The position numbers and the translations under genes are program-made. From Acherontichlamydia pituitae (lineage in GTDB: Bacteria; Chlamydiota; Chlamydiia; Chlamydiales; Rhabdochlamydiaceae), in NCBI GenBank assembly GCA_019634675.1, contig JAHCAX010000016.1:1-22014 (forward strand): a stretch of 22,014 nt of DNA, in the 5' to 3' direction. The number at the start of each line of letters is the position of its first letter. Within the stretch, counting starts at the first letter, position 1. Shown here in pieces: positions 7,664 through 14,133 of the stretch. The notes beneath the pieces are model-generated. The model was not told where the DNA came from. It did no database searches and saw only the letters and a list, made by a program, of their open reading frames with translations.

Positions 7664-7693
7664 GGTATCGCCATGAGACCTCATGGCGATACC
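7664..7693 (-). terminator. Long hairpin after the GNAT gene, terminator-like
   Basis: A perfect 13-bp stem (GGTATCGCCATGA at 7664-7676 with TCATGGCGATACC at 7681-7693) encloses a 4-base loop, 23 bases after the acetyltransferase stop. The following minus-strand sequence, TTATAAAAATAG, has no real U-tract, so it may be a weak terminator or an RNA-stabilising hairpin. It separates the GNAT gene from the str operon promoter. Confidence 0.5.
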
Positions 7694-7716
7694 GCGTCTT
7701 TGCCTCTAAAAACCCG

Positions 7717-8415
7717 TTAGACTTTTTGAGCGAGAAGTTCTGCGATGGACACCCGATAATCGAACCGGTCGCTCTTTTCATCATAGCCGCGTCTAGAGAA
7801 CCCAGTATCTTCCAATATATACCAGCTGTACGTGTTTTTAGGCGCCGCAGTCGCTTTGATATAGGTCAGCTCTCCGCTCATATCTTCTCCGGATGATGAG
7901 GATTCGTGGAGGTTAATGAAATACCCTCTTTTAAAGAGTTCAGGAGCAAGCCCTTGCACGATGGCGGCTGTGGACTCTTTTCCAATCCCCAAGTGTTGAA
8001 ATTTAGAGTTGATAGCATATCCAATTTGCGCTTCCCCCTTTTCATCTCCATTGCCCAAAGCGATGTTGCCCACAACCTGGTCCTCATAGACGATGGCAAA
8101 CCCGCTATAAGGATAAGGCGTACCTTCATACTTGCCTCGGCCAAACCACCTGTCTGCATACATATTAAGGCGCTGGATGGTTTGCTCGCGGGTCCGTCCT
8201 CCTCCTAGATAGAGGGCCATGTTCTCCGCATCGCCGAATATTGCGTCATACGCATCGATGTCTTCTGCTGTCGCAGGCCTCAGTTCCAGCCGGTCCGTCT
8301 TTATCCTGATCGATTCGAGCCGTCCTGTATCCCCGTCCTCTTTAAAATCGACCACAATTTGGCCAGTGTAGGGGTTGGGTTGATGGGTAGGAGGGAGTGT
8401 TGTTGATACAGCCAT
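7717..8415 (-). CDS. GNAT-family N-acetyltransferase
   Basis: The protein has a GCN5-related acetyltransferase domain that uses acetyl-CoA. It opens with about 35 variable residues, then IRIKTDRLELRPATAEDIDAY, the typical start of the RimJ/RimL-like branch, followed by VYEDQVVGNIALG (strands before the cofactor site) and the acetyl-CoA pyrophosphate loop QHLGIGKES (Q-x-x-G-x-G). The C-terminal TYSWYILEDTGFSRRGY matches the usual G-F end of the fold. I chose ATG at 8415 (232 residues) because AGGTG lies 5 bases upstream; the longer frame begins with TTG at 8448 without a good Shine-Dalgarno. The target is unknown. It stands alone between tsp and the str operon, roughly where C. trachomatis has a short unrelated gene. 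Confidence 0.88.
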   Translation of the reverse strand: MAVSTTLPPTHQPNPYTGQIVVDFKEDGDTGRLESIRIKTDRLELRPATAEDIDAYDAIFGDAENMALYLGGGRTREQTIQRLNMYADRWFGRGKYEGTPYPYSGFAIVYEDQVVGNIALGNGDEKGEAQIGYAINSKFQHLGIGKESTAAIVQGLAPELFKRGYFINLHESSSSGEDMSGELTYIKATAAPKNTYSWYILEDTGFSRRGYDEKSDRFDYRVSIAELLAQKV

Positions 8416-8640
8416 AGCATCACCTGGGTTAAGAATGGAGTTTTGCAAATTATTTCTTTAGGTCGAAGTTTCTTCGAAAAGAAAAAATTCGGAGGGGATC
8501 GTATTCCAATGTTTAAAAATTATCAATAGAGGAAGTTCCTGTTTTTTATTATTGCCTTTGGCTTGTTATTAAATAGGTTTTGTAAAATTAATTTAATTAT
8601 GATAAATAATGAATAGGGTTAATTATATTTAAATGCAGAG
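8416..8640. other. AT-rich divergent promoter region, GNAT / tsp
   Basis: This 225-base spacer must start transcription in both directions. It is very AT-rich in its right half, with TTGTAA and TAAATA near 8579 and 8602 as one possible plus-strand pair, but several alternatives are equally weak. No hairpin, repeat or small gene is evident. Confidence 0.4.
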
Positions 8641-10644
8641 ATGGTTATGAAAATACTTCGAAAGCCTTTTGTTCTTATTCTGCTTTTTTTGACCATCTGC
8701 TCTTATGGCACCCCTCAGCGCCTCAAGAAACAGGACGTGCGCAAGACGATGCAAGAGATGCTTGCCTATCACGTTGAATATAAAGAATTTTCCTCTCTTC
8801 TTGCCCGCCGCTCTCTGAAGCTCTATATCCAGCAGTTCGATATGGAAAAAAACTACCTGTTTGCCAGCGAAGCAAAGACCTTTTTAGACCCTAGGGATGA
8901 GCGGGTCCAGTCCGCGGTCCGCAAATACCAGAAAGACGACCTCTCCGAGTTCGCCGCAGCCAACCAAGTGATCCAAAATTCCATCATGCGCGCCCGAAGG
9001 ATCAGGGCGGAAGTGGAAAGGGAGCTGATCCTCAGCAATGAAAACTTTGCCTACCCGCAAGGGGAATCTTATCTTGACTATGCCCGCAATGAAGATGAGC
9101 TGAGGAGCCGGATCCGCCGTCAGCTGGTCCGCCTCTTGGTCCTAGAGAAAAAATGGAACGATATCGCCGATTGGACCCCGCAGGACAAGCAAAAAATATT
9201 TGCTCTATGGGAAAAGAGGCTCGGCCGCTATGAAACCCCCTACTTGACGATGGACAGCAACGGCAACAGCATCCCCGCTGAGACAGTCGACCATTACCTG
9301 TCATTGCACACCCTCAAGGCGATGGCGAAGAGCTTGGACGCCCACACTTCTTATTTTAGTCCTGAAGAGGCCTTTGAGATGCGCGCCAGCCTAGAAAAGC
9401 AGTTTGAAGGGGTTGGGATCGTTCTTCGCGAAGGGATCAGCGGCGTTGTCATCAGCGACCTGATCAAGGGAGGCCCTGCAGATAAGAGCGGTAAAATCAC
9501 TCCCGGCGACCTCATTGTGAAGATCGATGGGAAATCGGTTGAGGGAGCCTCCTACGAAGAGATCTTGACCAGTCTGCAAGGAAGCGGATCTTCCATGATA
9601 CGGATCGGGTTCAACAGGAAGACCGGCAAGCAGGAGATGGTCTACTACGAGGTCGACCTCAAGCGGGAAAAAATTGTGATGCAGGACGAGAGGCTGCAGT
9701 ACACGTTCGAGCCCTATGCCGACGGGATCATCGCCAAGCTGACCCTCCCATCTTTTTATGAAAGCGGCAATGACTCGAGCTGTGAAAAAGATATCCGGGA
9801 TGCCCTTAGAGAGCTAAGAAAAGAGGGGCCGATCTATGGAGTGGTCCTCGATATGCGCGAGAACTCAGGCGGATTTCTCAACCAGGCCGTAAAAGTAGCC
9901 GGCCTGTTTATCTCTTCAGGGGTAGTCGTGATCTCGAAATATTCCCAGGGAGAGGTGCAGTACCTGCGCGATATCGATGGGCGTAGCTATTACTCTGGCC
10001 CTCTAGTGATCCTGACCTCGAAAGCCTCCGCTTCAGCGGCTGAAATTGTGGCGCAGGCCCTTCAGGATTACGGCGTGGCCCTCGTTGTAGGAGATGAAAG
10101 GACCTACGGCAAAGGGACGATCCAGTACCAAACAGTCACAGACGACCATGCCTCGGTCTTCTTCAAGGTGACCGTGGGAAGATACTATACCGTCTCTGGC
10201 CGTTCGACCCAGATCGAAGGGGTCAAAGCAGATATCCTGGTCCCGACCTTCTATAGCGCATTCAACATCGGCGAAAAGTATTTGGAATATGCCTTAAAAA
10301 GCGATCGGATTGCTCCTGCCTATGTCGACCCTTTGACCGATGTCGATCTGCGGAACCGGGCTTGGTTCCAGCGCAATTACGTGCCCCATATCCAGAAAAA
10401 GCTCTCCGTCTGGAACCAAATGCTGCCCACCCTCAAGGATAACAGCAGCTTCCGGCTAAAGCTGAACAAGAACTACCAGCTTTTCCTAAGCACCCTGGAA
10501 GCCCAGGCTTCCAACCGGTTTAGCCCAACGATCAAGCAGAACTGGGGTGCAGACGACCTCCAGATGAACGAGGCTGTCAACATCCTCAAAGACATGATCA
10601 TCATCCAAGCCGAGTCCTCGATCCCCGAGGCTGTCGGTCAATAA
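8641..10644 (+). CDS. tsp: Tail-specific protease Tsp/Prc (peptidase S41A)
   Basis: Tsp is a periplasmic serine protease that degrades proteins from their C-termini. The 667 residues include a signal peptide (KILRKPFVLILLFLTICSYG), a long helical N-terminal domain as in Prc, a PDZ domain near 255-345 (FEGVGIVLREG, then GGPADKSGKITPGDLIVKIDG), and the protease core. Catalytic residues are Ser465 in SASAAE and Lys491 in TYGKGTIQ, with Gln495 alongside; the 26-residue Ser-Lys spacing and the order match C. trachomatis CT441. The C-terminal helical domain (RNRAWFQRNYVPH onward) is also present, so the protein is complete and should be active. A second ATG two codons in is an equally possible start; no strong Shine-Dalgarno decides. 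In Chlamydia the homologue lies next to rpsL, as here. Confidence 0.96.
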   Translation: MVMKILRKPFVLILLFLTICSYGTPQRLKKQDVRKTMQEMLAYHVEYKEFSSLLARRSLKLYIQQFDMEKNYLFASEAKTFLDPRDERVQSAVRKYQKDDLSEFAAANQVIQNSIMRARRIRAEVERELILSNENFAYPQGESYLDYARNEDELRSRIRRQLVRLLVLEKKWNDIADWTPQDKQKIFALWEKRLGRYETPYLTMDSNGNSIPAETVDHYLSLHTLKAMAKSLDAHTSYFSPEEAFEMRASLEKQFEGVGIVLREGISGVVISDLIKGGPADKSGKITPGDLIVKIDGKSVEGASYEEILTSLQGSGSSMIRIGFNRKTGKQEMVYYEVDLKREKIVMQDERLQYTFEPYADGIIAKLTLPSFYESGNDSSCEKDIRDALRELRKEGPIYGVVLDMRENSGGFLNQAVKVAGLFISSGVVVISKYSQGEVQYLRDIDGRSYYSGPLVILTSKASASAAEIVAQALQDYGVALVVGDERTYGKGTIQYQTVTDDHASVFFKVTVGRYYTVSGRSTQIEGVKADILVPTFYSAFNIGEKYLEYALKSDRIAPAYVDPLTDVDLRNRAWFQRNYVPHIQKKLSVWNQMLPTLKDNSSFRLKLNKNYQLFLSTLEAQASNRFSPTIKQNWGADDLQMNEAVNILKDMIIIQAESSIPEAVGQ

Positions 10645-10656
10645 ATCTCTTTCCAG

Positions 10657-10689
10657 ATGCAAATGGGCCAGCACAAGGCTCATTTGCAT
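10657..10689 (+). terminator. Strong stem-loop after tsp
   Basis: A 13-bp stem including one G-U pair (10657-10669 with 10677-10689) has a 7-base loop and begins 12 bases after the tsp stop. There is no T-run after it on either strand, so it may protect the mRNA 3' end or terminate inefficiently. Confidence 0.5.
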
Positions 10690-10742
10690 GGACTCTAAGC
10701 CAGCCAGCCTGCCCAAGCTTTTCTCCATAATTCACAAAATGA

Positions 10743-10771
10743 TTGCAGAAAATCCCTAAGCTTTTTATTCT
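10743..10771 (+). promoter_or_regulatory. Predicted sigma-70 promoter of tRNA-Phe
   Basis: TTGCAG (10743-10748) and TATTCT (10766-10771) are spaced 17 bases apart, each with 4 of 6 consensus matches. The start would be near 10778, about 20 bases before the mature tRNA. Confidence 0.5.
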
Positions 10772-10797
10772 CTTGAACTTTCTCGCCTTATTCCTAT

Positions 10798-10870
<73 letters not shown>

Positions 10871-10890
10871 ACCTTTCTCTTGCCGGAGAA

Positions 10891-11000
10891 TAACGGAAAT
10901 CCAACGGAGTTGGACTTCCAGATCTTAAATCACCCAAAACAGATCTTTCGTTTTTTTTTAGAGTTTGTTTTGAAGTGTTAGTTCTCTTGGATTTCCGTTA
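10891..11000. repeat. 14-bp perfect inverted repeat beside tRNA-Phe
   Basis: TAACGGAAATCCAA at 10891-10904 is the exact reverse complement of 10987-11000, with 82 bases between that include the tRNA terminator. The left arm can also fold locally (10895-10919, a 10-bp stem with one mismatch and loop GGA). The right arm can form TTCCGTT/AACGGAA at 10993-11009. It may be a tiny element remnant or alternative RNA structures. No target-site duplication is visible. Confidence 0.6.
10920..10959 (+). terminator. Probable terminator of tRNA-Phe
   Basis: Two AGATCT hexamers (10920-10925 and 10941-10946) can pair as a 6-bp stem with a 15-base loop, followed by TTCG and nine T residues (10951-10959). 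The T-run is convincing; the stem is modest. Confidence 0.5.
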
Positions 11001-11055
11001 AAAACGGAACCGCTCCTTTGTATCAAAATTTCTGGTCAATCGGCTTGACAGTTGC

Positions 11056-12435
11056 TTATGGCAATGGGATCTCGTGGTACATGTCATAATGTTGAGCATA
11101 TCCAGTTCCAGGAGGAGATATTGGACGGGCACTTTTGGAGCGTAAGAGATTGGAAATTGCTTTATTCTTTTCAGAAATAGCAACTTGATAGGGTGTTAAT
11201 CCGCTTTTATCCGGAGAGTGGATATCAGCTCCTAGGCTTACTAGGCGTTTGACAAGTTCAAGTTTTTTACGTGATTCCAGCTTGGCTTTAATTAATAGTT
11301 GCAATGGACGATGTCCATTCCAGGAAGTATCATTAACATTAGCGCCGGTGTCTAAGATTTTCATCACGGATTCTACTAATTCATCACCTCTTTGCTTTGT
11401 TAGTGCTTCTCCTAAAGAAATCAGAGGTGTTGCGAGGTTAATATGATGTTCTAGTTCTGACAAGGTGCTCAGTATGTCATCAAAATTTACAGGATCAATA
11501 AGATACATATCGCGCATCAACTGATAATCACGTCGCAATTCAGGCAGTCTTTCAGCTCTAGGAACAAGACGAAAAGTACCGGGTTTAGCTTCAGTGTAGT
11601 TTGCCCACGAATCACGAAAGAATAGATTTTTCCATGAAACGACTCTATCACGGAGGTCGTGGTGATCAATAGCTTTGATTGCCTCAGGGTGATTGGCTAG
11701 TGCAGCGGTATCGGCATAATGTCGGGAGAATCGATCCCTCATTGGTTTGTCAAGCGGTCGATGATATTCTGCATGTAGGATCGTAGCCTTTTCCCAGAAA
11801 GTTCGCTCGATCTCCAGAGCTATGACTTCACAGTGCCAATCGCGAAAGGCAGCGGGAAAAACCTCGGCAATCCAAGGCCGTATTGTATGGCGCCCAGTTG
11901 GTTGCTGATCAGTTAGGGAGCCGAACTCGAGTTTTACAGAACGTTTGATATAGGTAAATCCGGTTGGTAGCGATGATGGGTAGTGGAAAAGAATTATCGG
12001 TGACTTCGTTTGAAGGTCTTTTAAAAACTCAAATCTTGCCTTCTCGTCTTTTTCTAATATTCCCAATATCGATGCTTCCAACATCGACATAATCTGAGTT
12101 TGAACAGCTATTTCACACTTCTCTTCAGCTTTTTTCCACCATTTATCAGCTTGAGTGCGATTTGTAGCGGTTTCTGGAAGTCCAAGAAAAGTGGGCGACA
12201 GAGAAAGGTCGATATCTTCAGAAAACCGATTAATTGCTCCAAATATTTTTGATAGAGAAGTGCCACCTTTGAATACAAGACTGTCAGCGAACTCCGATTC
12301 GAATAGAATACTGAGTAACCAACACACAAAGAAATCTTTTTCCATGATTACTGGAGATATGTTTCTCTGGATAGCGGCCTGTTCAATATAGAGGCGTCGT
12401 TCATCGGAAGGTAATTTTAAAAAGTCGAGGTTCAC
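11056..12435 (-). CDS. AbiEii-family nucleotidyltransferase toxin fused to ankyrin repeats
   Basis: The N-terminal part (about residues 1-330) is an AbiEii/AbiGii nucleotidyltransferase, the toxin of AbiE type IV toxin-antitoxin systems. It shows ISPVIMEKDFFVCWLL at 26-41, the nucleotide-binding motif KGGTSLSK at 56-63, and FSEDIDLSL at 71-79 with the metal-binding pair Asp74/Asp76. The catalytic motifs are intact. From about residue 345 the protein changes to ankyrin repeats: LVESVMKILDTGANVND, then a helix pair, LVKRLVSLGADIHSPDKSG, LTPYQVAISEKNKAISNLL, and a proline-rich end. This makes it 459 residues; usual AbiEii proteins are nearer 300. The start is GTG, directly after the TAA of the antitoxin gene, with AAGAGG inside the antitoxin's last codons, so translation is coupled. 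The target and trigger are unknown. Confidence 0.88.
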   Translation of the reverse strand: MNLDFLKLPSDERRLYIEQAAIQRNISPVIMEKDFFVCWLLSILFESEFADSLVFKGGTSLSKIFGAINRFSEDIDLSLSPTFLGLPETATNRTQADKWWKKAEEKCEIAVQTQIMSMLEASILGILEKDEKARFEFLKDLQTKSPIILFHYPSSLPTGFTYIKRSVKLEFGSLTDQQPTGRHTIRPWIAEVFPAAFRDWHCEVIALEIERTFWEKATILHAEYHRPLDKPMRDRFSRHYADTAALANHPEAIKAIDHHDLRDRVVSWKNLFFRDSWANYTEAKPGTFRLVPRAERLPELRRDYQLMRDMYLIDPVNFDDILSTLSELEHHINLATPLISLGEALTKQRGDELVESVMKILDTGANVNDTSWNGHRPLQLLIKAKLESRKKLELVKRLVSLGADIHSPDKSGLTPYQVAISEKNKAISNLLRSKSARPISPPGTGYAQHYDMYHEIPLP

Positions 12436-13059
12436 TTAAGCCTCTTCAGCTAGTTTCATGAAAATGGGATGCATCCATTCGGGTGCAAATCGAATATCTT
12501 TGAGCAGTTCAAGTCGTGCATCCAGTGGAATAGTCCGTTTTAAATGTTGAAGTCGTTCTGGGGTGACATTTTCTTTGCCTAATTCACGGAGAGCTTGCAC
12601 TAGCAGTCCACTAAGCCTTCCTGCCATCGCCATATTTTTGGGAGTTGTTCGTCGAAGCTGAATAGTTGTCGTTCCGATTTTTACTGTTCGACTTGGCCCG
12701 TCTGTCAGAAATATAACTTTAGCAGGAACTTGTTCGGATAGTCCTAGGATATTTGCTGCATAAGCGCCTGTTGGTTGAATACGGGTGCAATCTCTTCCAA
12801 CTAAGGCCTCTGCTATTTTTTCTGGGGATGGTTGAAGTTTTCCCAGCTTAGGGTGTTCTTTAGGAAAATCATATATTCCTCTTGCAAGGCGGCGAATAGT
12901 TCCTTTTCGAACGAGCCGATGAAGTACAATGTCGATACTCTGTCGACTTCCAAGGCTCAAAAAGTCCGTGGGAACAAATACTGAACCATATCCAAGAGCA
13001 ATTATTGCCTTAAGTATTTGACTGTCAATGCTATTAGATTGTTTTTGCTTATTCTTCAT
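12436..13059 (-). CDS. AbiEi-like antitoxin / wHTH regulator (DUF6088-type)
   Basis: This 207-residue protein starts with a winged helix-turn-helix (about 12-65): IIALGYGSVFVPTDFLSLGS, SIDIVLHRLVRKGTIRRLARGIYDFP. The middle part, SPEKIAEALVGRDCTRIQPTGAYAANILGLSEQVP followed by strands with TDGPSRTVKIGTTTIQLRR, is typical of AbiEi-like antitoxins (DUF6088/AbiEi_4 group). These neutralise the AbiEii partner and repress their own promoter. The first gene of the pair, it abuts the toxin gene with no gap. No Shine-Dalgarno is visible before the ATG at 13059, so the transcript may be leaderless or nearly so. The start lies within an inverted repeat. Function is inferred from family and gene pairing. 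Confidence 0.85.
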   Translation of the reverse strand: MKNKQKQSNSIDSQILKAIIALGYGSVFVPTDFLSLGSRQSIDIVLHRLVRKGTIRRLARGIYDFPKEHPKLGKLQPSPEKIAEALVGRDCTRIQPTGAYAANILGLSEQVPAKVIFLTDGPSRTVKIGTTTIQLRRTTPKNMAMAGRLSGLLVQALRELGKENVTPERLQHLKRTIPLDARLELLKDIRFAPEWMHPIFMKLAEEA

Positions 13060-13088
13060 GTAAGAAATATTGGCATGTTTTTCTTACA
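13059..13088 (-). promoter_or_regulatory. Candidate autoregulatory operator of the AbiE-like pair
   Basis: A perfect 9-bp inverted repeat, TGTAAGAAA (13059-13067) and TTTCTTACA (13080-13088), has a 12-base spacer. The half-site centres are 21 bases apart, two helical turns. It touches the antitoxin start codon, where binding would block initiation. Characterised AbiEi proteins repress by binding inverted repeats upstream of abiEi. Confidence 0.6.
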
Positions 13089-13178
13089 AATACAAGCAGT
13101 GTCTTCAGATTTTTTTTGCTAACATAAATGTCTTCACCTGCAACAAGCTTATAATTAACGATTTACGCATGGTTCATG

Positions 13179-14105
13179 TTAGAAATTTCGGTTCGTATCC
13201 GCCATAAAGTTGGTGTTGTTCGCCAAGGTCATATAGGGGGATTTTGCAATCCGGCGCTTGCCTGCTGAGTAGGTGATTCCAATATAGACATCCGATCCGT
13301 AGTTCTTTGATCTCGCTGTACCCGATCCACCTCTTGGCGACATGTAGGATGCTCGGCCTTCCAGGCTGAGGGAGCGGGTGACGGGGATAGAGAATTGGGC
13401 GCCTAGGATAAAACGGCCGGCCCTGCCCGACTCGAACAGCAGGCCGCGCTGATAGGGAGTTCCTACCCAAAGCATCGTATACCCGTGGGTCTTAAAATAG
13501 TGGCTCCAAAATAAATTGACTTGGCTGATCCCTTTAAATTTTAGGTGCAGGGCATGTTCATGGACTGTTCTGATCCCGTAAGTGCCCCATACGCCGAGTT
13601 CATTGCCACCCTTGATGAGATAACCCACTTGGCCCCTGATCTGATCAAAGAACGGATCCTCTGAAAAATATCCAAAATTCTTGTTCAACATCCAATCGTA
13701 CGCAACTCCGGCATTCCATCCGCAGGAGCGGGGAGTTTGATAAGAGGCGGCAAGAGTAATGAAACCTTGCTGCTGCAGCGACTTTGAATTTTTAAATAGG
13801 GATGAAGATGTTCCGGCCCAATTATAAAGGCCGTAGCTTCCAGCCAGCTGAGTTGAAAATGAGCGGGCGATAGGTACGGTCAAGTTAAGCGCTGTCAAAG
13901 CGCCAAACGCGTTTGGCCGTCTTCCTGTGTAAATGCCGCGAAAATCATCGAACCCTAAAGAGAGGTCGATTTCAATAGGGCAGCGTGATTCATAAAATAA
14001 TGGAGTTGTGTTTGGAGTAGCGGGATGCGAAGTTTCTTCCGCGTTGCCGATATGACAGCCTAAAAAGGGGATCATGCAAAGTAAGGTGCGAAAGCGGCGA
14101 GTCAT
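13179..14105 (-). CDS. Exported protein, predicted outer-membrane beta-barrel
   Basis: I do not recognise a named family. The 308-residue protein has an N-terminal signal sequence (RRFRTLLCMIPFLGCHIGNA) with likely cleavage after GNA; FLGC is a poor lipobox, so lipidation is less likely. The rest is a series of alternating polar/hydrophobic strands with many aromatic and glycine residues: IEIDLSLGFDDFRGIY, FSTQLAGSYGLYNW, QGFITLAASYQT, GWNAGVAYDWML, IRGQVGYLIKGG, ELGVWGTYGIR, LSLEGRASYMSP, DVYIGITYSAG. This is typical of an outer-membrane beta-barrel of about 12 strands. The protein does not end at a final aromatic strand but continues about 27 residues. It starts 28 bases after the S41-like gene, with a GAGG Shine-Dalgarno, so the two are probably co-transcribed. 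Confidence 0.78.
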   Translation of the reverse strand: MTRRFRTLLCMIPFLGCHIGNAEETSHPATPNTTPLFYESRCPIEIDLSLGFDDFRGIYTGRRPNAFGALTALNLTVPIARSFSTQLAGSYGLYNWAGTSSSLFKNSKSLQQQGFITLAASYQTPRSCGWNAGVAYDWMLNKNFGYFSEDPFFDQIRGQVGYLIKGGNELGVWGTYGIRTVHEHALHLKFKGISQVNLFWSHYFKTHGYTMLWVGTPYQRGLLFESGRAGRFILGAQFSIPVTRSLSLEGRASYMSPRGGSGTARSKNYGSDVYIGITYSAGKRRIAKSPYMTLANNTNFMADTNRNF

Positions 14106-14133
14106 ATTACCTCAAAGAAAAGGGGTGGATTTT

